Of a DNA stretch of 46,152 nt, positions 11,276 through 20,974 are shown piece by piece. The notes beneath the pieces are model-generated. The model searched no databases. It saw nothing but the letters and a program-made list of their open reading frames with translations, and had not been told where the DNA came from. A program made the position numbers and the translations under genes. Numbering within the stretch: the first letter of the stretch is position 1; each line of letters begins with the position of its first letter. This stretch comes from Ectocarpus siliculosus (lineage: Eukaryota; Sar; Phaeophyceae; Ectocarpales; Ectocarpaceae): assembly GCA_000310025.1 (NCBI GenBank), contig FN648688.1:17805-63956 (forward strand), written 5' to 3'.

Positions 11276-11488
11276 TTGAATGGCAGATACTGCGAGGACC
11301 ACGCTGCTGTACACGGGCACAAATGCGCGTTCTGGGTCGCACAACCGCCCTGCGGAAACAATCGCGAGGACAACAGGCTAACGTGCACAGCACACAAGGC
11401 ACAGGAGGACGAGTTCTACAGAAGGAACCGGGAGGCTACGTGGACTGCTGCACAGCGAGCGCGCTTCTTGGACCAGGAGGTGTCGTAG
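11276..11488 (+). pseudogene. KDZ-like transposase, zinc-cluster segment
   Basis: The frame reads GRYCEDHAAVHGHKCAF, then PPCG, then LTCTAHKAQEDEFYRR. The spacing C-x2-H-x6-C ... C ... C-x2-H is the pattern of the cysteine-rich cluster that sits within the catalytic region of KDZ-type transposases. It lies on the same strand and in the right order between the first and second acidic regions. The adjoining 1 kb on each side has no coding signal I recognise and is presumably intron or degraded sequence. Confidence 0.6.
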
Positions 11489-12429
11489 AATCAACGCATG
11501 CTACGCCCACCCCCCTTTAGGACGAAACAGCAACCTACGACGAAGGGTTTTTGATGTCGGGTTTCTGCATAAACAACAATTGCGGCGGTGGCATACTCTG
11601 TGATTGGTTACCGACATGATATCGTCTTTACATCACCAGAGGGTTCGGGAGGGCTTATCAACTACCTATCAAGTACGTGTTTCGTCGTGAGTCTGAATAA
11701 AAGTCTTTGGACTCCTTCGAAGGTACAGAGCTGCTTGGCTCCTCCTCCTTCATCTGGCCCGTTTTACAGAACCCCAACAACTGTTACTCCTTTCCCCTTG
11801 CGTTCTTTATTTTTGGCAGTTTTTTTTTGGAAAACCGCTCCGATAGGGGTGCCGGTTTTTCTTCAGCAACGTGATGTGCGCACGTTCCAATCTAAAAAGT
11901 CTCGCACAAGCGCCGTGGTTTTTGCATCGACTGCCCCTCTGCTTCACGGGTGAAAAATACCCACCTCAACGTTTTTCCTTGAACAGCGCAAGCTATTTTA
12001 CCCCTAACTCTACTCCTAACCCCACCACAGCTACAGGACAACAGGCGCGTTCCGGCCGGGATGATCCCTCCGACATGGGTTCTCAACCGAGGACGGAACG
12101 CGCCCGGCAGACGACGCGAACGATTTTTCGCACACCGCATGGACTAAGCTCCCACACAAGAGACAGAAGCTCCACACACCAACATCAGTTGAGGGTGTAC
12201 ATCACCATGTACTCCAAGAATACACTGTAGGAGGGCCTGCGATTGAAGCCCACTGACACCGCAGGCTTCGGGTTTAACCTATTTTGAACGTGGCGGTATC
12301 GAGTGTATCATAACGAATCTGGCGCGCATGGGAGCAGCCGGACTTAAGCCACATTGATCGGCACCATCACAAACCCCTTGCTCCCTTGTCACTGCGTGCG
12401 TGTGTGTGCCGACAACATAGCCTGAGGAC

Positions 12430-12786
12430 ATGAGGATGCTCCGTGCAGTTCTAGGAAGGAAGATCAGCTGGGGGAGTCTTTCCCCGAGCTGGTCTTGCTG
12501 GATCATCTGCGGGATAGTGCCCCTCTTGGAGGCGGAAGGATGTGCCGATGTGGACGCGGCCCTGAAACATATTTTTCCCGATGAGGATCGACGCCCGACC
12601 ATCCTCTTTTGCGACAAGGCCTGCGTTCTGGACCGCTACCTGAGCGGCCGAGGGGATCTGTCCTGGGTTGGAACGATGCTGATCGTCGACCGGTACGTGA
12701 CACGTGGGCCGGTGTTTCCAAAGCACCCGGGGCAATTCAACGAGAGACTACGTACACCTCGGCCTAAAGTAGGGCGTGCTCCCTGA
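12430..12786 (+). pseudogene. KDZ-like transposase, second Asp region
   Basis: The frame contains WIICGIVPLLEAEG, then a P-T-I-L-F-CDKACVLDRYL block and WVGTMLIVDRY. KDZ proteins have a CG-(V/I)-(I/V) segment, a D-x-A-C block (YDNAC in many members) with the second catalytic Asp, and a following V-D-x-(F/Y)-H segment. The candidate Asp codon is 12613-12615. The expected His after VDRY is missing here. A similar D-x-x-R-F-H-Y-R-G-H block appears in the next segment, so an intron or duplication near here is likely. Confidence 0.7.
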
Positions 12787-12835
12787 TAGTGAGTTACTCA
12801 CAGCAGCAGGTTGGGCGTTCTAAGTTGTAGTTGGC

Positions 12836-13153
12836 GTGGCGTTGGGGGTGACGTCTACAGTGTGTCCGAACTCCAACTTGGAATTCAGTACCACATACCC
12901 CGGCCGTACCCAATACCCGCGTTGTGCGCATATCGTTACTATGGACGCCGGCAGGTTCCATTATCGGGGCCATACGGAGCTTGCGTTGTCTATCCTCAAC
13001 AACCCAAACGACTACAACAACCCTCTTCTGTGGAACTTGCAGCAAGACCCACCCGAGTTCTGCTGGAACTCCTCCATCGCCGAGTCCAACAACGGGTGGC
13101 TAAGCCGTGCGTCAGATACACCCTGCGTCGAACCAATACCAGTTTCTGGTTAA
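12836..13153 (+). pseudogene. KDZ-like transposase, FHYRGH and NSSIAE region
   Basis: From about 12941 the frame reads DAGRFHYRGH, then NNPNDYNN, and then CWNSSIAESNNGWLS. KDZ transposases have a D-x-F-H-(x)3-H block followed by N-P and a terminal (F/W)-N-S-S-x-A-E-x-x-N block, whose Glu (here codon 13082-13084) is the likely third catalytic residue. Together with the preceding pieces this gives D...D...E in the right order. The first 30 codons (before about 12930) are probably intron. Confidence 0.7.
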
Positions 13154-13298
13154 CACGTCATTACAGACCCCCGTTGATGTCTTTTCCTCGCTGTCTCACT
13201 CGTAGTCCGTGTTGTTTCATCCATTAAGGCTAAGGGGCGCCAACTACGTTAACTACCCACACCTGTTTTGAAACGCATGCCTCTCTTGTTGACCAGGG

Positions 13299-13427
13299 TT
13301 TCGACATGTCCTCATGCGCATGCCAAAGGTGCTGAATCGTTTCGTCTTGGACAACAACATCTGCTTCAAGAACGAGCTCCTGCTCACCAAAAAGCTGTTG
13401 TCCCAGCACCCGACCTTTGACCGTTAG
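13299..13427 (+). pseudogene. KDZ-like transposase, C-terminal exon
   Basis: After a CAG acceptor-like site at about 13296, an open stretch reads MRMPKVLNRFVLDNNICF and ends in a helical NELLLTKKLLSQHP segment before TAG 13425-13427. KDZ proteins end in a comparable helical region after the NSSxAE block. The exon assignment rests on position and composition, so confidence is moderate. Confidence 0.45.
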
Positions 13428-14522
13428 TGAAGCACGTACAACACATACATCCGGAACGGCAGGTTGTAGACGTCAGGAACCGTACAGCTCCCGCTGCCAT
13501 CTTTTTCGTCCTCCTACGGTGTGTCGAGAGCGGGCCAACATTCCTACCGATCCGAGTTCCCTGGTGCTCTCTACCTAGCAGAGAGGAATCCCACCCGCAC
13601 AGATGTCCTGGAGTGATGGGCTGAAGGATGCACTTGGTTATGGTTACACCATTCCCGCTACCTAATGGGGCTGCTTTACGTACATTCGAGCCGTGTAGGT
13701 TGCTTCCTCTTATCTAGCTGCGTCATGTCACTTTGATCGGCGACGTTTCTTCCTAGAGTGGGTTTACTAGAATGGGTTGACGTTGTTGTCGTTGTTTTTT
13801 TGGTCCCATTGCACGGTTGAAATTGAAAATTGCCAACGTTTCCCGGTATGGGTTTCCTTCCTGGCGGGAGTGTTGTCTGTTCTCGGGACGATATGTGCCG
13901 TGTGTATGTCAACATCGTGGTTCCGACTTCTTGTCAATATCTTGGTTCCGACGACATCTTTTTTCCTTGTTGCGTCGTACACAGCGTAACGACGATATTT
14001 TACAATGTCCCACGCGGAGTTCGTCGTGAAGGTGTCGAGCGTGGATTTTCTATGGTGCTGTGTTTGGCTTCATGTATTTTTCACAACATCGTCTTTTTGT
14101 GGCGTCATTACGTATGTTAGTATTTCCTTCGTGGTTCTTCAGGACCGAGCCAAATAGTGCCGAATATGGGGCATATACAGCAAGGGGTAAGGGATTCAGG
14201 TCGTGACAGAAGCGACCCCGACCCAAGAAGCGTAAGGGGGTTTCAACCACGTGGACACGAGCTGGTCACGACATACATACCGGGTTTCATATCGTCGCCG
14301 AAGCGAACCCGCATTGCCAATTGACGTTCTGTTCCTTACTTTTATCTCTCCCCGAGGTAGTATACACGCATGCGTGCGTGCCCGTTCAGGTGAAAAAAGG
14401 GTGTCAAACCATACCCGAAGCTTTCCCGCCCCGCGGCCCTCTTCATTGCGTCGGGGTTCTCCGTTTATTTCTGTGTCTCGGTGCAGATGTTTGATACATT
14501 GGCCCATAACCAAGTGAAATTA
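13428..14522. other. Transposon interior, no gene recognised
   Basis: About 1.1 kb without a defensible coding frame. Short frames such as 14251-14517 (+) and 14196-14513 (-) overlap on opposite strands and show no family motif. It probably contains the 3' end of the transposase transcript and spacer sequence. Confidence 0.4.
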
Positions 14523-14850
14523 CACGGTGGGTACCCACGTGCACCATAGGCAATGCCCATGGGTACCCATGGGTACCCAATCCATACATAACCAAGTGAT
14601 ATTACCCCCGTGGGTACCCACGTTCACCATGGGCAATGCCCATGGGTACCCATGGGTTCCAACAGACAATGCCCATGGGTACCCATGGGTTACCACGGGC
14701 AATGCCTATGGGTGCCCATGGTGACTCATGGCCACACACATGGTGACCCATGGGCACCCAAACTGATGCCTAACGCTAGCCCATGGTCGTCACCGTGGGT
14801 AGCCACAGGCACCCGTTGGTGATAACCGTGGGTAGCGATCCGTTGGTATC
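14523..14850. repeat. Internal CCCATGGG/GGGTACCC palindrome array
   Basis: A run of overlapping palindromes CCCATGGG (NcoI core) and GGGTACCC (KpnI core), separated by GGCAATG and ACCACGGGCAATG spacers and increasingly degenerate after 14710. The same words fill both transposon ends. The array translates as an open MGTHGYPWVP repeat, but this follows from the repeat and I do not regard it as coding. Confidence 0.8.
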
Positions 14851-14889
14851 GGTGGTGTAGCACCCTACGGGTGCCGACGGGAATTCGGG

Positions 14890-15210
14890 ATGATCACCAA
14901 GGGACCTATTCGTCCTGACGAAGGAAAGACGACATGTCTTGGAGCTTTGAAAACAACTAAACCCACCGTACCGTCTAAATCTGAAACAAGTCAGTATGAT
15001 GAAGAGACGTGCCCAAGGCCTCGGCGTGCGCGTGCACTGTACGAAACACGGGAGATGCGACTACGCCCTCAGCGTCGCGCCGTGGACCTGGGTGAGCCTA
15101 GCGCCGTGGATCTGGGTGAGGCCACACTGACGCGCTTTCCTCCACGCCCACACCAAGCCAGTTCAGTTGTATCCTTTCTTTGTTTACATTCTTGCGCCGA
15201 GCTGGAATAA
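14890..15210 (+). CDS. Unrecognised 106-codon frame in transposon right arm
   Basis: Starts ATG and ends with TAA near 15210. It contains a short internal repeat, VDLGEPSAVDLGEATL. No family is recognised and the composition is Arg/Pro/Thr rich. It may be a small gene of the transposon or chance; I lean towards chance. Confidence 0.2.
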   Translation: MITKGPIRPDEGKTTCLGALKTTKPTVPSKSETSQYDEETCPRPRRARALYETREMRLRPQRRAVDLGEPSAVDLGEATLTRFPPRPHQASSVVSFLCLHSCAELE

Positions 15211-15402
15211 TGCTGGACTCACCAACTGCTGAGCTGTGAGCCTCCCACGGAACCTTGGGTGTACCACCTCGCTGCGGCCGCGCCTTCGTCGACCCCGCCT
15301 AATCGATGTTAGAGTACGCTTAATCGTGGTACCCGTTGTGATCCATCCCCGTGGAGGTGAAGGCCATTACGGTCCTCCGTGGGCCGTTGGTGGCCGTGTG
15401 TG

Positions 15403-15513
15403 CCCATGGGTACCCATGGGTACCCATGGGTTCCCATGGGGCGTGGGTACCCACGGGTACCCATGGGTACCCATGGGTACCCATGGGCACGAATAACGAT
15501 AGTGTATATGATT
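15403..15513. repeat. Right terminal inverted repeat with palindromic repeats
   Basis: The stretch 15403-15490 is a nearly continuous run of CCCATGGGTACC units, including the same CATGGGGCGTGGGTACC word found at the left end in the same orientation. The outermost 15491-15513 is the inverted match of the left end (GGCACGAATAACGATAGTGTA). The adjacent GTGGTGGAAG is the right copy of the target duplication. Confidence 0.75.
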
Positions 15514-15523
15514 GTGGTGGAAG
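15514..15523. repeat. Target site duplication, right copy
   Basis: Identical to 3773-3782. The LINE coding sequence resumes here, reading VVEAVV and then DFEESLWLKI in the frame interrupted at the left copy. Confidence 0.85.
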
Positions 15524-16060
15524 CAGTGGTGAAAACGGATTTCGAGGAAAGCCTATGGCTTAAGATACCTGGGGAGCGGGATGAGAAAGATTTGATTCTA
15601 GGAAACGTATACGTCCCACCGTCGTCGAAGAAAGTCGCAAGCAAGGCGCAGTAGAATTTCGGGCAAATTGGGGAAGATGTCCAGAGGTTCAGTAGGAAGG
15701 GAGAAGTTGTCATAGTGGGCGATTTCAACTCCAGAGTAGGGAAAGCTTCCAGTAGAGGACAGGCGATCGGGCAGCACGGAGAAGACAAAGTGAATGACAA
15801 CGGAGTGAGGATGCTTGAATTCTTGGGAAGCAACGAGCTGATGGTGTTGAACGGTAGGAGGGAATGCGATAAGCCGGAGTTCACCAGGCAAAGGGCAGTT
15901 TGCAATGAATACTCGATCCTCGACTACATCCTGGTAGATATGGGGAGCACACAGATCCCAGAGCTGCACGTAAGTGCGATAGATATACTGTAGGTTCGAC
16001 CGACCATTTCCTCATATGGGCAAACATCGAACGATCTAGAAAGACGGAGAGTAAGAAACA
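15514..16060 (+). pseudogene. LINE ORF, C-terminal half of APE-type endonuclease
   Basis: Continues the EEP domain: LILGNVYVPPSSKK, the metal-binding VVIVGDFNSRVG (Asp-x-Asn) and SILDYILVD. After a frameshift at about 15990 comes GSTDHFLIW, which carries the Asp-His catalytic pair. An in-frame TAG lies at 15652-15654. Together with the N-terminal half at 3080-3787, all landmark residues of the nuclease (Asn, Glu, Asp-x-Asn, Asp-His) are present, so the domain was functional in the ancestor. The copy itself is dead because of the stop, the frameshift and the insertion. Confidence 0.85.
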
Positions 16061-16565
16061 GAGGAAAGTGTTCCGATGGAAAGTAGAGCGTTTGGGAGAC
16101 GAGTGGACACGGGATGAATTCCAGAAAAGACTGGGTAGAACCCTTTAGGAAACTGCTGAGAAGCGTCGAAGACGGACAGGTAGACGTACAAGCAGCAGGG
16201 AACAGGGTGATTGAAGGATTGGAGTCCATAGTGAACACAACGGCAGAGAGAGTAGTGGGAAAGAAGGTGGTACGATGTGGGGTATCGGTGAAGGAAGTGG
16301 TGAGATGACGAGCTGAAAGAAGAAATAGGGGAACGCAGAGAAGTCTTCAAGCAGTACCTGAGTGAGGGGTCTGAGGAGAGTTGGGAAAAGTACAGGGCCA
16401 AGAGGAAACAGGTGAAGGGACTAGTGAAAAAGAAGAAAAAGTGCATTTGGGACGAAGTAGTGCAGAAGGCCAACGGAGGCCTGGAGGGGAACGCCAAGCA
16501 GATGTGGGAAGGGATTAGTGGGATGGTAAAACAGACCGCGCAAGGGGGGGATACACGTAGCAACT
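16061..16565 (+). pseudogene. LINE ORF, linker between endonuclease and RT
   Basis: Sequence between the two catalytic domains, open only in pieces (for example 16114-16308 with RKLLRSVEDGQVDVQ, then 16412-16663). It is charged and helical, as expected for the linker and N-terminal fingers of LINE RT. At least two frame changes are needed to read through. Confidence 0.6.
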
Positions 16566-17531
16566 TTGCAAGGTGTGAACGGTGGACTAGTCAGCAGTGG
16601 GAAAGGAAAAAGGGAAGTTCTAGCAGGACACCTCAAGAGACTTGGAGTGCCTACGGAGAATGAAGCTTTTGACCAAATGCTTAAGGAGGAGGTGGACCCA
16701 TGGGCCCAGAAAGAAGAAGAGAAATCGAAGGCAGACATTGGGAATGTAGAACTAGAAAACGAGTTCACTGAGGACGAGGTTGAGGCGTGTGTGAACAAGC
16801 TGCAGTGCCACAAAGCAGCAGGGGCGGATGGGATAGTCAACGTGTTCATGAAGTTTGGGGGGAAGGGGATGATCCAGTTGATGGTATTGCTGTACAACTG
16901 GGTGTGGAAAAACGAGTATGTGCCAAGTAGATGGAGGGAAGGAGTGGTTGTGAACTTGTTTTAAAAAGGAGACAAGACTGACTACAGGCGTATCACACTG
17001 TTGAACACAGTAGGAGAAGTGTTTTGTATGTTTTTGAACGATAGGTCAGTGGGAGTATTGGAGAAGGAACGTAGCATTAGTGAGGGCCAGGCAGGTTTCC
17101 GACAGAAGAGGGGGTGCGTAGACCACGCATTCACGGTAGGGAGAATCATCCAAGGTAGAAAGAGGGCGGGAAAGCCGACGTACTGCTTCTTCCTGGACGT
17201 AAACAAGGCATACGATACCGTATGGAGAAATGAGCTGTGGAAACAATTATCCGAGTACGGGATCAAGGGGAAAATGTGCAGAGCGCTGAAGATGACAGAG
17301 TGTATGGAAAGCGCGGTCATGCTGGACGGAGAACTGTCTAAGTTCTTCGACATTGAGCAGGCGGTCCCACAAGGTTGCACGCTGTCCCCAACATTGTTCC
17401 AGGTGTTCATCAACAATCTGTTGGAAGTCGTTGAGGCAGTCCGGAAGGGAGTAAAAGTAGGGGACACGGAAACTTCGGTGTCAGGAATGCTGTTTGCGGA
17501 TGATTTTTTTTGGTATGTCGGACACCCCTGA
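16566..17531 (+). pseudogene. LINE reverse transcriptase domain
   Basis: RT motifs are in order: KAAGADGI (motif 1/2 region), VVVNLF, DYRRITLLN, motif A in FFLDVNKAYDTVWR, motif B in AVPQGCTLSPTLF, and motif C in MLFADDF with both catalytic Asp. One in-frame TAA at about 16962-16964 replaces a Lys codon between LF and KGDK. After FADD a T-run (about 17503-17510) has changed length, so the following sequence continues in another frame (EGQQLQIDTAKKFTDE) while this frame ends in TGA. The active-site residues are intact, so the decay is fairly recent. Confidence 0.9.
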
Positions 17532-17577
17532 GGGACAGCAACTACAAATTGACACGGCGAAGAAATTTACTGATGAA

Positions 17578-18116
17578 ATGAAAGTTTGTTGTCGAAGACC
17601 GAATAAACTGTAGTTTATTGTGCACGGAAGAATTCGGAACATCTCCCAGATCTACGGTTGTATTTGGGTTCTTGTTGTGCCGCCCCGGAGGCGTGTTGGT
17701 TGGGTTGTCTTGGTTTGGTTTTCTGGGGTCTTCCAAAAAGAAAGGTCTCACGGAGTTCTCATTCTGCTGCCTCGCTGCTTCTGCATCAAGAGTCTGATAG
17801 ACGCATGTCTACTGAACCAAGGGCCACGTGTTGAGGAATGCACAGTGTGTAACACGCAGCCCGCGTCGGAATGTCACGCGGGAAGGAGGGCAGCAGCTAG
17901 CTACATCGAAGTTTGGGCCCGTAGCTAGTAGCAGAAATTCGTAACTTTTCGGGGGTTGATGATGATAGAACACGCTCGGCTGGAGCGACCAGCCGTGGAA
18001 CTACGAGGGGACTACTACCTACTCTGGGGGCTTGACAACCCGCGTGGTATGTGTCTTCGTGTCAAATCTCATCAAGGGCTGGCTAATCACATCTCATCCA
18101 CCGCCATCGTTTCAAT
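17578..18116. mobile_element. Small insertion (about 0.54 kb) in the LINE
   Basis: LINE coding sequence stops after KKFTDE at about 17577 and resumes at about 18120 with SANVKEIAVMVCNE. The material between does not fit LINE protein in any frame. Its first 40 bp (GTTTGTTGTCGAAGA, then AATAAACTGTAGTTTATT) resemble the start of the A repeats at 33358 and 40296, suggesting a relative of the split-repeat element. The flanks AAAGTTTGT and AAGATTGTC are only weakly alike, so a target duplication is not established. Exact boundaries are uncertain by about 10 bp. Confidence 0.55.
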
Positions 18117-19360
18117 ACAAGATTGTCTGCCAACGTTAAGGAGATTGCCGTCATGGTGTGCAACGAGGTCAGGGAGGAACCAGTTGAACATAGATGGAAG
18201 TGGGGGATCGAGGAGATTGCAGTAGTGGACCAGTACACATACCTCGGAGTAGAGATCGCAAAAGACTGCTCGTGGAATGCACACATGTCCAAGGTAGCGG
18301 AAAAGGCCAAAGCACGAGCAGGAAAGCTGCGCCCAATACTCGCAAACCGGCACCTCGACACACGCATCAAATTGGCGGTTTTGAAGAGCGTAATCGTACC
18401 GCCGCTAGAGTACGCCGGAGAAGTATGGGAAGGAAATAAGAAGGTAGTGAAAGAACTCGAGGCGGCGCAGATGAAAAACAGCGAAAATCATCCTAGGATG
18501 CTCCAAGCGCAGCCGTCAGGGCAGAATTGGGGGTCCAATCCCTACGGTCGGGAAGAGACGCAAGGAAGCTGACATGGCAGTATCGCATGTGCGGGATGGG
18601 AGAGGAGAGATTGCCGAGAATAGTATGGGAGGCGAAGTGGGCAAACAAAAAGAGGGGTAGACAACCCACAGAATGGGTCAAGGTTGTAGAGGACGTATGG
18701 AAGGGGTTAGACATCGACGAAGATGAAACGCTGGAAACGGAGGGTCTACAGGGGTTCAAGGAGAAGATATCTGTTGCTTGTACCGAGAGAGAACAACAGA
18801 ATCTAAGGAAAGAAACCAAGGATAAGGAGGGTCTAGAAGCGTACGGAATGTTGAAAGAAGGAAATAGGGTTCAAGGACTACCTACATGGACCAATGGATG
18901 CAGGGACAAAGCTTAAGGTCAAATTCAGGACCGGGGACATAGGCGTTCGAGAACGTCGACAAAGACATAGGACGGTAGACGACGAAGACGACAAGCTCAA
19001 ATGTGATTGCGGCTTCGAATGCGAAGACGGTGTTCATGTAGTCGCGGAATGTCCGTGGTAGGAAGAGGAGAGGAAAGTGTACATGACTGAGCTGGGAAAA
19101 ATACAAGGGACGTACAGGGAGATGTTTGAGGCATGGAATAGAGAGGAGAGGACGGTAGCTGTACTGGGGAGTAGGAAGTGGTTTCAAAAGGCGGGAAGGG
19201 ATATCGTTAGCATAGACAGACTAGGGAAGACATTTTTGAGCCACCTTTGGCAAAGTAGGAAGGAAAGATTGGCCATCGGTGATCGGTCCTGTGGGAACAA
19301 TGCTCCGTCCTCTCGAGGACGCGTGGTCAATGGTCTAACCGCTAAGGCATGCAAAACATA
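18117..19360 (+). pseudogene. LINE ORF, thumb and C-terminal Cys/His region
   Basis: The first part (18123-18480) reads QYTYLGVEIAKDCSWNAHM, the YLG motif typical of LINE RT thumb regions, then KLAVLKSVIVPPLEYAGEVW. A frameshift near 18475 leads to the frame 18527-18916 (LTWQYRMCGMGEERLPRIVW) and another near 18870 to a segment with CDCGFECEDGVHVVAECPWY. The latter is a C-x-C...C...H-x4-C pattern like the zinc-binding tail of many LINE proteins, with a TAG directly after it at about 19060. The last frame (19077-19361) ends with TAA. Needed corrections confirm a pseudogene. Confidence 0.8.
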
Positions 19361-19387
19361 AGAGTACGCCCCCCCCCCGCCCCCCGC

Positions 19388-19528
19388 CCCCGGGTTGAAG
19401 ACTTTATTCAACCTGGGATAGGCGGGGGCTCCGCCCCATTGTTGTTGTCTTCACATTAAAAACCGTTCCGGTACCTTCGTACGTCCGTACTGATCCAACA
19501 CTCGACGCGGTCGATCCCCGCGGTCACA
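19388..19528. repeat. Hairpin and GTT/CTTCACATT repeat after LINE 3' end
   Basis: GGTTGAA (19393-19399) pairs with TTCAACC (19407-19413). Then GTTGTTGTCTTCACATTAAA, CCGTTCCGGT, ACGTCCGTACT and GCGGTCACA follow in order (19439-19528). The same series of words occurs at 40971-41105 and 41199-41353, so this is a dispersed repeat family. No coding sequence. Confidence 0.6.
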
Positions 19529-20433
19529 GGCGAACTTACCCTAAAACGGTACACTCAAATAAACCGGCCCCGAGGGGAACGCAAGTCAATATAAATCAAC
19601 GACAGATACTCTGGAGTCCTCCACTCCCTCTGCGCGCTATGCGAGGTATCAACTGAGACTAGGAGTCACCATCACGGGCCGGAGATAAAGAGGTACACCC
19701 CCTTGGTTCAATCTTGGTACTTCACAACGCAAGCAGAGACGAGGCCATTGGGCACAGAAAAAGAGAGAAAAAAAGAGAGAAAAAGAGAAAAATAAATATA
19801 TAAAAAGGAAACAGTAAGGAAAGAGAAAATAAAATGAAAATAACGTGAAAAAGAGCGAGGACAAAAAGGGACCAGGCCGAAAATAACAAGAATCTAGGGT
19901 TAAGGATTGACCCCCCGCCCCCCAATGGGGCTGGGGGCCAACATCCAGGACGGATGGTAGTGAGTGTCCGGGAGGACGGAAAGAAGAAGAAGAAGGGTAG
20001 AGGATTTGTAGGGGCGGGAAGAAGGGACGGTGTTGGGAGAGGCAAGGAATTTGTGAAGAATTTTCGGCAGTCGACGAGCGCGCGGTCCGTCGGGGGTGGA
20101 AGGGACATGTCAGTCCGTAGTCTTGTCTATCGGAAATCGTAAAGCCGAAACATCGAGGTTTACATCATGTACATAACGATGTTCCACCTTGCTCAGTGTC
20201 TTGCTTAGTGTTCCCTGGTGTTGCCTGGGAGTGAGCGATAGCGAGCGACTGAGAGAGAAAGGAAGGATAAGGGAGGAAACAGACTGAAGAAGCGAAGCGG
20301 CTCCAACCTGCACACAGTGGTCGGACTAGCTCCACACTGAACCCGCGTCAGAGATCGTCACATCTCGTCACACTTGGCCTCGTCTTGGATTCGAACGTGA
20401 GTCGCTTCAACTTTTAGTTTTCTTTTCGGGTGC
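19529..20433. other. Noncoding stretch with long purine tract
   Basis: A purine-rich tract (mostly A and GA) runs from about 19757 to 19870, with another GA-rich tract from about 19970 to 20060. A GGGGCTGGGGG word at about 19926 is preceded by C-rich sequence. I see no gene. The tract makes open frames on the opposite strand (Phe/Leu/Ser rich) that I regard as artefacts of composition. Confidence 0.5.
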
Positions 20434-20510
20434 AGTGGATAATGTTTTTCTGCCGTGGGATTCCTTGGGTAGACATATCTCTCTGTTTCGTAAGCTTGAG
20501 CTCGCCACCA

Positions 20511-20974
20511 TGGCAGCACTCACAGGCGGCGGCGCCGACTCATCCGCAGCCAGCCCACGCGGCACCAGTAGTGCTCCACGTAGCTCTGCTTCTAGTGGCA
20601 ACAGCTCCCCGGCTTCGACACATTCCGCTACCTCCACGGACGCCACTCAAGTACACTCCTTGCTGCAACAAGCAGCCTCATCTTTAGGGTCTTTGGTCGA
20701 ACATGCAATTGCATCTCCTGTTTCACCCAGCACATCCGTGCCTCGTGATACACACCAAACACCCTTCGACACTAGTAGCACACTGGCGGCCAATGATACT
20801 TCACTGTCCGACAATGTTGCTTCACGCGACACCATGCTCGCCACACAAGCACACACTCTGCAAAGTTCGGATATGCCTTTTCTTCCTGAAGGGCCTTCGA
20901 TCGGCATTTCCCACAACGTGACTGCAAGTGACACGGCAGAACAAAATGCTGCCATCGCCACAATGCTTCTGTAG
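20511..20974 (+). CDS. Ser/Thr-rich reading frame with strong Kozak start
   Basis: The ATG at 20511 sits in GCCACCATGG, a near-ideal eukaryotic initiation context; an earlier in-frame ATG at 20435 has a weaker context. The 154-residue product is rich in Ser, Thr, Ala and Gly, begins MAALTGGGADSSAASPRG and has no recognised domain. It could be the disordered N-terminus of the SWIM transposase read further downstream (22.1-23.1 kb), with introns between, or a separate host exon. The stop TAG at 20972 lies in ordinary sequence without a clear donor site. Confidence 0.4.

Larger units (their letters stand above)
3783..15513. mobile_element. 11.7-kb TIR transposon, KDZ-like, with cargo
   Basis: The ends are inverted repeats: GGTGATGTACATTATCC at the left matches AATCATATACACTATCG on the opposite strand at the right, followed by an identical TTATTCGTGCCCATGGG. 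I count 23 of 29 matches before the palindromic part. A perfect 10-bp direct repeat flanks it. Inside are KDZ-type transposase pieces (+ strand, about 9.9-13.4 kb), a tyrosine recombinase gene and a broken FNIP-repeat gene (both - strand), and a CCCATGGG/GGGTACCC array near the right end. KDZ elements (Zisupton is the best known) are large cut-and-paste DNA transposons; the reported Zisupton duplication is 8 bp, so 10 bp is slightly off. Assigning the element to KDZ is an inference from the enclosed transposase fragments. Confidence 0.75.
2760..19375 (+). mobile_element. LINE (non-LTR retrotransposon), interrupted twice
   Basis: All parts are on the + strand in the order expected for an APE-type LINE: basic N-terminal region, endonuclease/exonuclease/phosphatase (EEP) domain, reverse transcriptase, and a C-terminal Cys/His cluster. 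The EEP domain is split by the 3783-15513 insertion and the sequence just after the RT by a smaller insertion (about 17578-18116). Without the insertions the element would be about 4.3 kb, a normal LINE length. Several in-frame stops and frameshifts show it is dead. No RNase H domain is seen. I cannot assign a clade by eye. The 5' end is a guess; the 3' end is placed where coding stops and a C-tract begins. Confidence 0.85.

Noticed and set aside
14523-15490. MGTHGYPWVP-repeat protein encoded by the palindrome array
   Set aside because: The translated repeat is open in several frames on both strands because the DNA words are palindromic; no start context or flanking coding sequence supports a gene.
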